Assembly: GCA_015657535.1 (NCBI GenBank)
Contig: JADHZB010000406.1
Span: forward strand, 1 to 19,835
Source of the DNA: Nephromyces sp. MM_2019
Taxonomy: Eukaryota; Apicomplexa; Aconoidasida; Nephromycida
Reading direction: 5' to 3'
Length of the DNA: 19,835 nt
The notes under the pieces were generated by a model. That model was not told the origin of the DNA, did not search any database, and saw only the letters and a list, made by a program, of their open reading frames with translations. A program made the position numbers and the translations under genes. This document shows, piece by piece, positions 1-9,081 of this stretch. The stretch's first letter is position 1, and every line of letters begins with the position of its first letter.

Positions 1-20
1 ACGTCTACTACTACACACAT

Positions 21-219
21 AGCCTCGCTAACGCAGTTGGTGTGTGCTTAGGCACTCTAGCCTAGGCACACCACTGGCTTCCTCTGTTAACAGGCCTAAA
101 ATAGGCTGGGGCATCACACTAGCCTCGTTAACACAGTCAGTGTGTGCTAAGGCACTCTAGCCTAGGCACACCCCTGACTGCCTCTTTTAACTGGCCTCAA
201 TAGGCTGGGGCATCACACA
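21..219. repeat. Two tandem copies of a ~100-bp hairpin-containing repeat
   Basis: Unit 1 (21-120) and unit 2 (121-219) start with AGCCTCG and end with GGCTGGGGCATCACAC, with high identity throughout. Each holds an inverted repeat: in unit 1, GTGTGCTTAGGC (42-53) and GCCTAGGCACAC (60-71) flank the loop ACTCTA, pairing at 11 of 12 positions. Unit 2 keeps loop and right arm and pairs at 10 of 12. A second small hairpin, GCCTA-AAA-TAGGC, lies at 94-106. No coding frame is supported. The array may continue beyond the left edge. Confidence 0.85.
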
Positions 220-344
220 CGAGTGAGTGAGCTTGCTACAAAAGTCGGTGTAGCAGCATGATTTAACTGTAGAGTTGCAGGAGCGATTCAAGAGTTGATG
301 CGAGAGTGGATAGTGAAACCACCCTGCACTGCTGAGGAAGAACC

Positions 345-407
345 AGGTACTCCAACCTAGACATACATGTGACTGCCTCTGTTACTAGGCCTAACTAAGC
401 TGGGGCA
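345..407. repeat. Decayed third copy of the 100-bp repeat (3' two thirds)
   Basis: Starting at AGGTACTCC, this segment aligns without large gaps to the second half of the repeat at 150-212, including GACTGCCTCT, AGGCCT and GCTGGGGCA. The hairpin arms have diverged. It is separated from the intact pair by about 125 bases of unrelated sequence. Confidence 0.7.
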
Positions 408-1215
408 AGTTGGTTTCGCTGTTTGCGGGTTAGCCTACGCGGAAGCATTATGGATTCAAGACTCAGTGACCATATGAACTACCGCTGGGACAATTCGGCA
501 ATATGTGGTAGCACGAAGCACAAATCAAAAAGTGGTATAACATGGATTTTGACAACCAGAAATATCATGTTCCTAGCATGAAATTTCCTTTTTGCAACAT
601 TTTGTGAAGAGGTTCCTTCAATACTTCGTTTAACTACCGCATTTTATACAATTCTACTGCTTGCGTTACAAGCACGCACAATCACCTACACTTTAGCGTA
701 TCTTCGCCTGTTGCTATTCTGAATTGCACTGCATACAGACTCCAAACATCTACACGCACTGCCTCGTGCGATAATTTAAGGAAACAGCCAGAAAGAAGGA
801 AGCAAGTCCAGACTATTCATCGTCACGTCTCCTCTTTGACATTATTTGATGATGTTGAAGCTATCGATGGAAACGAAGGATAATAAGCTTCTATACTTCC
901 AGGTAATCTGGATCGCTTAATGTTCCTCCTCAACAAGGGGACTCTAGCGAAGACTCTGCTACCCAGCAGGGAAAACCTCATTCAGACAAATTTTTGTTCT
1001 AATAATGCTTCTCAGCGATGACACTCTTCCAACACGCTTTTGTTGCAGGTTCTTACATTCTCTACCAAAGATGGCAAAACTAGTTTTTCTGAACTTTGTT
1101 ATTGGAAGATCTTTTTCAGAGTAGATGTTGGTAGGAAATACTCTTCGCACTAGCAGAAAATCATAACTCTCTAGCAAATTGCTTCATGAAACCCATAGAT
1201 TTCTTCCCCTAACGC
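408..1215. other. No gene recognised upstream of the RsfS-like gene
   Basis: Both strands show only short, uncharacteristic open frames here. The longest is a 72-codon minus frame at 959-1177, with no recognisable motif. An in-frame TAA at 1210-1212 lies directly before the ATG at 1216. The segment should contain the promoter and 5' UTR of the downstream gene, but no element stands out. Confidence 0.5.
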
Positions 1216-2825
1216 ATGAGGACTTCGTCCTCCTATCCCCTGCTTTTTATAGGATGCTTTATCTACCTCCTAGTATGCGAAACGGAAAGACTTTTTCTTT
1301 TTTGTAATTCTGACGAAAAAGAGCCATGCATTTGCGAGCGACAACTATTCACGCTTCCTCTTGTTCAATGCAGTGCATTACTGCAGCTTCGTGGGGCTGC
1401 AATGGCGTGTTTTCCAGCATTAGGGATTGCTGTAAAGACTGCAGGAGAAAAAAAAAACAAAAAACTCCTTTTCCTGAAGATGCTTGATTTTGATTTGAAT
1501 TTTCGAGGAAAACCATCTTTTATGCCAAAGTTTTGGAGGAGATTAAAGTTTGTGAAGAGGGTGGCGTACCTTGATGGAAATGAAACCACTTGTTTTAGCA
1601 GGAGCCATAAGGTGGTATCGAACAAGCTAAGCATTTCTGGCCGCCACATATTGAGGAGTCGCAACGATGGTACGAGTAAAAGGCACACCTTTGCCTCAAC
1701 AGTTAGTTATGATGCTACCCATTGGATAAGAAAGAATTCTTTGTTGCATGCCAGCTGGTTGAAAGAAGGGCTGAGCACTCTTCCGGAATCTAATTTTTCA
1801 TGGATTTCAAAGAGAAGTGGCCAGCACAGATCAAAAACGTCACACAAAGCCGATTTTATGGCATCCAGGAGAATATCTGACAACAATAGCTTCATCTCGG
1901 ATGATGAATTCAGGGCGTGTGCAAAGGTAATAGACTGGAAGGCCAATCCAAGCAATTTAAATGAAATCACAGTGGCGAAAAACTTGCCTCAAATCCCCTG
2001 TTACCTTGTTGCTCATCGCACCTCCCTCCCTCACAGCACTACCAGCGTAATCTTAAAAACCACAGAGTAGCTTTCCACACACCGTTTCGTGCTTCCTCTC
2101 TTTTTTACCTAGCTTCTCATTCCTATATCTCTTCATTTGCCACTTCATCTTGCGTTTCTTCTCAGTTTTCTCATCGGCGAACTCTGTCATCTGCTTCCTT
2201 CCCATCATCTGTTTCTCCAGCGTCTAGTCGCAATTCAGTACCTCCCAAAACTTCGTTGTTTTCCAATTTGTCCGATCATACTTCCAGCCCTCTTCCCAAG
2301 AAGAAAAGAGTTAAAATCGCAAAGAGAATTCCCATTGAAGATGACCCAATGCTGCCTAAAATTCACATGCTTGTGAGTGTTGCTAGTGCACACAGAGTTG
2401 AGTATATCTCTGCCCTAAGGACGCGTTACCTGCTGCCCCCCTACGCCTGTGATTACGTGCTCATCGCTGAGAGCAGTAGTATACCCCAGAACAGAGCCAT
2501 CGTCAAATCGTTTGAGCTGGCTATGAAGAAGGAGTTTGGTGGAATTGATGCTGTAGAAGGTGAGAGCGAGAGTGGTTGGGTATGCATGGAATCCAATGGC
2601 TTGATACTGCATGTCATGAGCCCACTATTACGACGTCATTACGATATTGAAGGCTTGATCAAGGAAGCCGAAGTGATTGATATTTCCACAGTCTTCACCC
2701 CTCATGGAGCTGGTGACGAGTATGTGAGGATAGATGACCCAAAAGGAAGGCATCCTAGTATTGACGATGATCCACGTCCCGACTATATGAGTTGGGAAGT
2801 GGATGACAATCCATTCTGGTCGTAA
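1216..2825 (+). CDS. RsfS/Iojap-family ribosome silencing factor, probably organellar, two exons
   Basis: Model: exons 1216-1926 and 2166-2825, joined in phase 0, 456 aa. The C-terminal part (about residues 308-408) matches the RsfS/Iojap (DUF143; human MALSU1) fold: CDYVLIAESSS, then VEGESESGWVCMES, ILHVMSPLLRRHYDIEGLI. These are the family's DYFVIA, VEG..GW.L.D and HVF...R.YYDLE..W positions. RsfS proteins bind uL14 on the large subunit of bacterial, mitochondrial or plastid ribosomes and keep it from joining the small subunit; that is family knowledge. The N-terminus starts with a hydrophobic stretch (residues 7-21) resembling a signal peptide. About 285 residues rich in Ser, Lys and Arg follow, then an acidic tail after the domain. 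Signal peptide plus basic extension suggests bipartite apicoplast targeting (inference); mitochondrial targeting is the alternative. ATG 1216 is the first after an in-frame TAA. The domain is secure; the exon 1 join is likely. Confidence 0.75.
1927..2165 (+). other. Intron of the RsfS-like gene (239 nt)
   Basis: Donor GCAAAG|GTAATA; acceptor TTTCTTCTCAG|TTTT after a strong pyrimidine tract. The upstream frame stops at 2070 if read through. The domain frame has no ATG between its stop at 1962-1964 and the methionine just before the domain, so a splice is needed. Both sites are phase 0 and join the two frames. The nearby AGs at 2220 and 2238 are out of phase. Unlike the other introns in the window, this one has no TG tract. 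Confidence 0.7.
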
Positions 2826-4092
2826 GTTCCCCGCGGCTTACTATGAAAGTGCTGGGACGAATGCAATGTAATCGGCGTAGGAGGCTTCTCAATGTGTGGT
2901 GTGCGTTTAAAATCAAGCTCGAATAGCAGGAGTGCGAAGGCGATTCTTGCAGGCTGTGCTGTTTTTCACAAGTCTAGAGGATCAAAAATTGATATGTGTA
3001 TGGTGGTGTGTGTGCATTCCCCTACTACGAAAGAGGTGCGATAAGTTTAAAAGAGACTGCAAAAGATTCTCAAAAAGGCTTTTCGTAACCACTCATCCGC
3101 AGGTTCTTGCTAGCCTATGGTAACTTCATGAGCTCATTCTACTTCTGCAAGTGTGTGAACAGGTATATTAGCCTATCTTGTATGTCTTTCAACCATAGAT
3201 ATGCGCGTGTGCTCCTCCCTATTCAACCTTAATTGACACATAAAAGGCTTATGCAAAACATAAAGCAGTTTTCCTACCTCCTTCAATCGTGAAGATGCGA
3301 TTTATTAACGCTTAAGCCTTGAGAAGCTCACTAAAGCAGTCGAATCTCAAAGCCATTTTTTCCGCTTCGCACATATACACACACACACACACATTATTGG
3401 GAAAACTCTGTTTGAGGTAAACGTATGCTCACTCAATGATGGGGAGAGTTGGGGGGTAAATGCGAGGGAAGCGATTTCAATGCATTCCTGAAGCAGAGGA
3501 AGTTCACACACATACATCAGGGGAAAAATATCGGCAAGCAGCGAGTTTTCGAATTTGTTCCAACGTTACTTGAACGATATGCTATGCAGAATCTACTTAT
3601 CCAGAAGTTTTATACATGCATCAGAGAGGTAACTGTGATCTTCATTGAAACAGACTTTTCTTCTGGGAAACTATCGTGATAAACGCTTACCAAAGGCACT
3701 GAAATCATCATCTTCTGCCTATATTACTCGCTAAAAGGCCATCTTCACTGTGAATGCTCGCTTTTCTACTTGGATGCTTCAAGCGACGCCTGTTTTTGTA
3801 TTGCTGGAATCATAGGAAACACACGTTTTTCAAGAAGAGCAGCATCTCCTCCTAGGCAATCTTGGAGGATTTCGCAGTGAAAACCCCCCTTTTATGAAGA
3901 GGCATATTCACTCCCTGACATTCATTCTGCCCTCGTGGTGTGCGATTACCTTTCTTGTAGAAAAGCGGAAAACATTCGCTTATCGCACACACACACTTCC
4001 AGAGCAAACGCTAGAGATCTTAAATTTTCATCTGACACAGTGTTTACGAACTCCATTCCGTTGAATATTGTAACATCTACAGTTGTAGAGGC
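2826..4092. other. Spacer after the RsfS-like gene; no gene recognised
   Basis: It contains a (CA)n tract at 3377-3393 and a short one near 3987. A plus-strand open frame at about 3465-3630 reads like protein (e.g. RVFEFVPTLLERYAMQNLL) and ends at a donor-like AGAG|GTAACT near 3630. It has no ATG at its head and no family match, so it is not called. The rest is presumably the 3' UTR of the RsfS-like gene and spacer toward convergent RPS6. Confidence 0.4.
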
Positions 4093-4502
4093 GTGTGTGT
4101 GTGTATGTGTGTTGGTGATAGTGTCGGTGCATATGCGTGCGTATGTGTGTGCTGGTGTATGTGTGGGTGTGTATGGGTGAATGAGTGTGCGTTGGTACGT
4201 GTGCGTCGGTAGTTGTGTGTGCGTTGGTGGTTGTGTGGGTGTTTGAATGTGTGTGGGTGTTTGAGTGTGTGTGAGTGTTTGAGTGTGCGTGGGTGTGTGT
4301 GGGTGCGTGTGGGAGTGTGTTGGTGTGTGGGGATGAGCGGGTGTGTGGGCGTGTGTGTTGGTGTGTGCGTGGGTATGTGTGGATGTGCGTTTATGTGCGT
4401 GTGGGGATATGAATATTTGTGTATGTGCATGCGTGTGGCTGTGTGGTAGCTTGCGCGTGTGCGTATGGGCGTGCGTCTGTGCACTCATGTGTGTGTGTGC
4501 GC
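4093..4502 (+). repeat. TG-rich minisatellite
   Basis: About 410 bases made almost wholly of TG, GGG and TTTG blocks on the plus strand. Inside it, an 18-bp unit (TGGGTGTTTGAATGTGTG) repeats four times with few changes at 4236-4307. Several frames stay open on both strands because the repeat has few stop codons. The resulting His/Thr- or Cys/Val-rich frames are not genes. Confidence 0.85.
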
Positions 4503-5166
4503 GTTTTGGTTTAAAGGACTATCAATCCACTCAACCAGCTAATGCCAGACAGTAGCCACCGCAAGGATGCTTTCTCACCAGCTGTTAGCATCAGCCATCC
4601 CAAGCAGGGTGAAGCCACAATCGACACACACAGGTGTACTCAATAAGTAGATTATCCATCGCATTATCATGGCAGGAGTCACATACACCCCCAGGGAATA
4701 CCCTCAAGTCGCACGCCCATCCAAGCGAATGTTTCTAAACTTTTATGCATAAAGTCATCGCATACAACGAAAAACTCTCCAGAAAAACCAACACATTAAC
4801 CAACAAACTTACCACGCACACACACACATCACACACACGAACCAGTGCTCCCGACATGATACCATATACACCCTCATTTACCGGCAAAATCCCATGCACA
4901 CACCATATATAGAAGCAACTAAGCCAATCATAAACAGTAAAGCAAGTTTCGTGTGATTCCAGTTAGGCCTAAAGTTTTTAATCATAGCAAACACACAAAG
5001 ACAAGTTTTGCGTGATTCCAGGCCTAAAGTTTGCAATTTTAACACAAATAAGACCTCTGCACAATAGGTGAATAAACCTTTTCCAAGAAAGTAGAAGACG
5101 AGGAATTCATGCAATACGCGAATATCCTTTGGAAAACTACCTCTTCAAGCTTCATGCACACAATCC
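4503..5166. other. Spacer 3' of RPS6 with a ~32-bp direct repeat
   Basis: A segment running from CAAGTTT through GTGATTCCA to GGCCTAAAGTTT occurs at 4943-4977 and again at 5002-5033, about 60 bases apart, differing by small indels. CA dinucleotide tracts lie at 4621-4900. This is downstream of the minus-strand RPS6 stop, so it probably includes its 3' UTR. No coding region is supported. Confidence 0.5.
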
Positions 5167-5916
5167 TTAAGAACTCAAACTCTTTAAGAGCTTCTCATAG
5201 TCTGCCTTCGCATTCAATGAATTCTTCACTCTCCTCTTCTTCAAAGCCAGTTCACGTCTCTTGCGTTGCAACCTCAACGGAGTCATCAATCGCTGAATCT
5301 TTGGGGACTTCGTCTTCACACGCTGCGATTTCGCCTGTGTAAAAGACCTGACGACAACGTAACGACTCACATCATCTCCCTTCTTCAAGTTGAACAGTCT
5401 CCTGATGTGTGAAGCCCTCTTTGGACCTAATCTTCTCGGGATCTCACTATCTGTCAAACCCTCAATCTCGCTAGGACCCTTCTTCACGAGGATCAGATTG
5501 AGAACAGATAGATCAGACCCTACAATGCATCCTCTGATCGATTTCCTCTTCATTTCACCCTTTCTTTTAGGTCTAAAGTGCTTCTTGTTCGTCGCACACG
5601 CAGCTCTTTCCTTTGCTAGCTTTGTCGCAGTGTCCGACATACGAGTGTTGCCGGTGATAAACTTTGTCCTGCTATTCATATCTCTGAACAAAATACGAAC
5701 CCTTCCCTTGGCCAAAACTCCCTGCATCATAGGGAAACCATCCTTATCGCTACCCCCTGTGATTCGCAACACCGAACCTACAAATGCACCCCCCAGAGAA
5801 TCGCCAGGAACATCTGCACCTATGCGACGCTCGAAGAAAGGAAGAAGCTTCCTATCATTGTCTATTTCAATCTGAGTCTGTAGACCCAAAGGGGGGTTTG
5901 CAATCTGAAGCTTCAT
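5167..5916 (-). CDS. RPS6: 40S ribosomal protein S6 (eS6)
   Basis: A 249-aa protein read without introns. It is a small-subunit component of cytosolic ribosomes. The eS6 landmarks appear in order: MKLQIANPP start; DRKLLPFFERRIGADVPGDSLG (about 21-42); ITGGSDKDGFPMMQGVL (52-68); RKGEMKRKSIRGCIV (118-132); LSVLNLILVKKG (136-147); GLTDSEIPRRLGPKRASHIRRLFNL (153-177); TKSPKIQRLMTP (202-213); then a basic helix. About 30 extra residues (79-110) sit between VRILF and the HFRPKRKGE motif, where family members normally have only a few. The C-terminus is short, ending KSLSS rather than the longer RRLSSLRA-type phospho-tail of animals. ATG 5916 gives the canonical MKL start. A splice acceptor lies five bases upstream, implying a 5' UTR intron. 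Identification is firm. Confidence 0.96.
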   Translation of the reverse strand: MKLQIANPPLGLQTQIEIDNDRKLLPFFERRIGADVPGDSLGGAFVGSVLRITGGSDKDGFPMMQGVLAKGRVRILFRDMNSRTKFITGNTRMSDTATKLAKERAACATNKKHFRPKRKGEMKRKSIRGCIVGSDLSVLNLILVKKGPSEIEGLTDSEIPRRLGPKRASHIRRLFNLKKGDDVSRYVVVRSFTQAKSQRVKTKSPKIQRLMTPLRLQRKRRELALKKRRVKNSLNAKADYEKLLKSLSS

Positions 5917-5921
5917 TGTAT

Positions 5922-5950
5922 CTGAGGGCGAAGAGGGGGGATGATAGAAA
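5922..5950 (-). other. Probable 5' UTR intron acceptor of RPS6
   Basis: On the minus strand, a long pyrimidine run (ATCCCCCCCTCTTCGCCCT) ends in CAG and is followed by ATACAATG, so a classical acceptor lies five bases before the start codon. A possible donor, GAA|GTGAGTG, is at about 6173, giving a ~250-nt intron. Other donors farther upstream are possible, so the first exon is not placed. Confidence 0.5.
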
Positions 5951-7272
5951 GAGAGGGTTAAAAAATAAACGGGAAGTTTAAGCTGTGTGTTCGATGAAGA
6001 GGGGGGTTGAAAAAGTTGGTGGCTGCTTTCAACAGGCAGCTGGGCCTTCTATAATTGATGATTCAAATGAGTGGAAAGCTTTGCTTCTGCATCCGCTTTT
6101 ATTTCCTTAAAACACACATACACTACCTTGGGGCCTTAATGCTTACACTATCGGGTAGTGTGCGTACACTCACTTCATCATAATCTGCTAAACTTTAGGC
6201 GGTTAAAGTCTCAAGACGCGCAGGAAGCTAATTGCAATTCAACAAGGAGGCTTGTGGGGTGAAAGAGGGTGTATGTAAAGGCGAGACTGTAGGATGCAGA
6301 GGGTGCACATACAGCAGAACATGGGGGATTACAGGGAGGTTTTAAAGAGATTTTAGAAGGGGTTTGCGAGCGAAGGTATTGAGAACGCGAGGAAAAAAAC
6401 AGTTTGCTTTAGGGAGATCTGCTTACAATACTACCACACACACCATAGAAGCTTGGAAAGCAGGCTACACACAGCACACTAATGTGTATAACAGGAGAGA
6501 GGGTTTGATGTCAAAACCGCAAAAGAGGAAAAATAAAACATCCAGAGAAAGCTTTTAAACTTCTAAAGCCTTAGAAGAAACACACACAATGACATCACAA
6601 TAAGCAATGCCTTCCAACTCGTGTAAACGGATTCTATAGTAGCAAATACGTAGGCAGAACTAGAAGAATCTTGTAAGATGGCGAAGCAAACTCACGCACA
6701 CACAGGCAAGTCACGCAGTGCCCATCACATCGGGTTGCACAATACTTGGCAATCATAAGCACCTGACAAAATGACTAAAAAGGCCCAAAACAAGGAGACT
6801 ACACAATGTCTCCTCCAAGGGACCAAAAGTGAAACAAAAAAGATCAACATACAGGATTCTAACACACGGAAAATGCTCTCTATGAGATACTAAAAGGTGA
6901 AAGAATTCGCACAAAAAATGGATAATACACTCAAAGAACAAAGGAACTAACACAAAGAAGTAACGTAAATCTTCAACCCATGAATGAAATTTCAACATCA
7001 TAAGACTATCCATAATCAACTCACACACACTAGCTCTCATCATCAAAAAGCTCACACATACACGCAAAATCATCAGTGATATTGCTAGAAAAAAATTATT
7101 AACAAGTAAACACTATTTGATTCACCATGATCTATCAGTCTAACACTTTTCATCAATATCTTCTCACAAAACACACACTGAACTACACTCTAAAGAAGAG
7201 AATATACCGCACTTCAAAAAGAGTAAAAGCAAATCAAATGCCCTGAGGGGAGATAATAAGTATAGCCCACAC
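5951..7272. other. Long spacer upstream of RPS6; no gene supported
   Basis: CA-rich on the plus strand (short CACACA tracts near 6110, 6435, 6585, 6695, 7025 and 7170) with A-rich sequence between. A 106-codon minus frame (6753-7073) has an ATG but encodes only a Leu/Phe/Cys-rich string with no motif. It is probably the promoter, 5' exon(s) and 5' UTR intron of RPS6 plus spacer. Confidence 0.4.
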
Positions 7273-7440
7273 AAAGTAAAGGCTTCGCGCACACAAGGTA
7301 AATGCTTTGCTTTGAGAAAGTAAACGCTTTACATATATAAGGTAAATGAGTTGCACACACAAGGTAAACGCTTTACATGCAGGGTAAATTTCTCACACAC
7401 AAGGCAAATTCCTCACACAAAAGGCAAATTCCTCACACAA
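7273..7440 (+). repeat. Tandem array of eight 20-22 bp units
   Basis: Units begin at 7273, 7295, 7317, 7339 (22 bp each), then 7361, 7381, 7401 and 7421 (20 bp each). The fifth unit is AAGGTAAACGCTTTACATGC; the last two are identical AAGGCAAATTCCTCACACAA. All share the A(A/G)(A/G)G(T/C)AAA core. The array shifts both period and sequence from left to right. Confidence 0.85.
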
Positions 7441-7443
7441 ACC

Positions 7444-7573
7444 AAACTCCCCCTCTCCCCGCACACATACAAACAAATCCCCCCCCCTCCCCACACACAC
7501 ACACAGAAAAAACTCCCCCCCTCCCCGCACATATGCAAACAAAAACTCCCCCTTCATACGTACACACAAACCA
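7444..7573 (+). repeat. Second imperfect array, ~31-35 bp units, C-rich
   Basis: Four units start near 7444, 7475, 7507 and 7542. Each runs from an A-run and C-tracts (such as CTCCCCCTCTCCCC) to a CACA-containing tail ending in AAAC or ACAG. It starts directly after the 20-bp array. The minus strand carries closely spaced G runs. Confidence 0.7.
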
Positions 7574-7699
7574 AAATACCTCCCCAAACTCACGTATATC
7601 CAACGAAAAACATCGCATCAGCAGCCTAAAACAACACACATCAACAACTACTTCCTCCAAGCAGATTCCCTCAACTTCTAGAATTAAAATCACCACAAC

Positions 7700-7743
7700 A
7701 AACACACACAAACAAACACACACAAACAAACACACACACAAAC
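7700..7743 (+). repeat. 14-bp CA-type tandem repeat, three copies
   Basis: AAACACACACAAAC occurs at 7700-7713 and 7714-7727. A third copy with one extra CA follows at 7728-7743. Confidence 0.8.
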
Positions 7744-8535
7744 CCACCTCACCGCCGATCAACTCCCAGTCACTAGTAGACAAACGACAGTACGAACAAG
7801 AAGACAAGAGGAAGGAGCAACCATCCACAATGAAATTTGCTTGTGATGATGAGGGAGAGTAAGCGGCGAGCCTTGAGGAGGGTTAGGAGTGTGTAAACCG
7901 TTAAACAGCGTGGGGGAGGTTGGCGGGTTCTCGTAGAGCTGCCTGAAGGGTGGGGGGGATGGCGTGTATTCGCTGCCTAGTGGGTGCTTCTAGGGGGGAA
8001 GCGGGCTGAAAGCAACTTACTTTGGGGTAGCAACGAAAATTGCGAAAGCGGTGTGTGTGCGTTGGTGTGTGTGGCTTGGTATGTGTGTGTGCAATGTGCG
8101 TATCTATTGTGTGTGTGTACGATGTGATTACCCCCTTCATACCAGCACAATCCTATCGGCCCATCATGTACCAACAGAGTGCCGCCTCAGCGGCTCTCCT
8201 TCTGTATGCGAATCTGCAGTGTGTGCAAGGGGGATTTCAAAGTGTAGACTCTTCGCGGAACTTGCGTGTGTTGAAGCTGCTCTCAGCATCTACTACCTTC
8301 CCCCTCTTCTCAACCCGCGCACACCGTCTAACCAACCCCCCACCTTGCAACACACAGAGAAGGCGATTATGAAAGTGTAGAAAGAACGTCAACCGCTTTC
8401 CCCCGCTGCGGCGCGGACGGAGGGCTTCAAGCCTCAACGCTTACATTCTTGTGGTACTCTTCTTCCTCTTCGGCAGCCCCCCTCACACACACACGCATAC
8501 ATATACAGGTTATGATAAAACCTGCATAATACACC
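7744..8535. other. Spacer, no gene recognised
   Basis: Overlapping plus-strand frames cover 8040-8380 but start in a TG tract (8047-8131) and carry no recognisable motif. A small hairpin, CAGGTT/AACCTG with a 7-base loop, lies at 8506-8524. Confidence 0.4.
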
Positions 8536-8568
8536 ACATCTATACACACACACACACAGTATAGATGT
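8536..8568. repeat. Perfect 10-bp inverted repeat with a CA-repeat loop
   Basis: ACATCTATAC (8536-8545) and its exact reverse complement GTATAGATGT (8559-8568) enclose a 13-base loop that is wholly alternating A and C. Confidence 0.8.
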
Positions 8569-9033
8569 ATGTCGGGCCACCCTCTTGCTGCTTACGGATT
8601 CTTCAGGTTAAGAAGAGGATACTGCTGTTCTCCTCGAGAGACTGAGTAAGAGAGGAGGGGTGTGTGAAAGGGAAGTATGTAAGAGAGGGGGGGTTATGTG
8701 AGAAGATGGGAGAGGGATGGGAGGGTGAGTGACTGAGAGAAAGATTCTCCTCCTCCTCCTCCTGCTTTCGCTTCAGTTGCTCCACCTAACACTAGCTTCT
8801 CACCACTCTCCTCTTCTGCATACTCTCTCCATTTTTTGTATATTTTACAGGCAATTCTTTGGGGTAGAAACTGGGAGCTCGTACTTGCATTTACGTGTGT
8901 TTTGTGAAAAACATTGGTATCACCCATATTTCTGAGTAAATAATCCGAAATTGCAGTCATTAGAGATGATTTTGATGCTTTTGGTAGTGTTTTGGTTTTT
9001 GTTGAGAGATTGGTGTTTTTTGTGGGAAGATAA
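8569..9033. other. Purine-rich spacer with a TCC microsatellite
   Basis: From about 8640 to 8740 the plus strand is nearly all A/G/T with GAGAGG-like blocks, then (TCC)5 follows at 8748-8762. The short open frames on both strands reflect this composition. No gene is supported. Confidence 0.45.
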
Positions 9034-9081
9034 GGGAGATGAGGAGGGAGATGAGGAGGGAGATGAGGAGGGAGATGAGGA
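9034..9081 (+). repeat. 12-bp minisatellite, four identical copies
   Basis: GGGAGATGAGGA is repeated exactly four times at 9034, 9046, 9058 and 9070. A short run of AGAAT pentamers follows near 9103-9119. The exact identity suggests recent expansion. Confidence 0.9.

Noticed and set aside
2137..2376. 79-codon plus-strand frame overlapping the RsfS-like exon 2
   Set aside because: Wrong frame relative to the conserved RsfS domain.
3449..3679. 76-codon plus-strand frame, protein-like in its middle
   Set aside because: No ATG at its head and no recognised family; left unassigned.
3946..4555. Long frames rich in His/Thr (minus) or Cys/Val/Gly (plus) across the TG minisatellite
   Set aside because: TG/CA repeats contain few stop codons, so several frames stay open. 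There is no complexity, domain or plausible start.
6753..7073. 106-codon minus-strand frame with ATG
   Set aside because: Leu/Phe/Cys-rich with no motif, inside CA-rich noncoding sequence.
7351..7862. Plus-strand frames of 92 and 161 codons rich in Pro, His, Thr and Lys
   Set aside because: They translate the tandem arrays at 7273-7743; composition follows the DNA repeat units.
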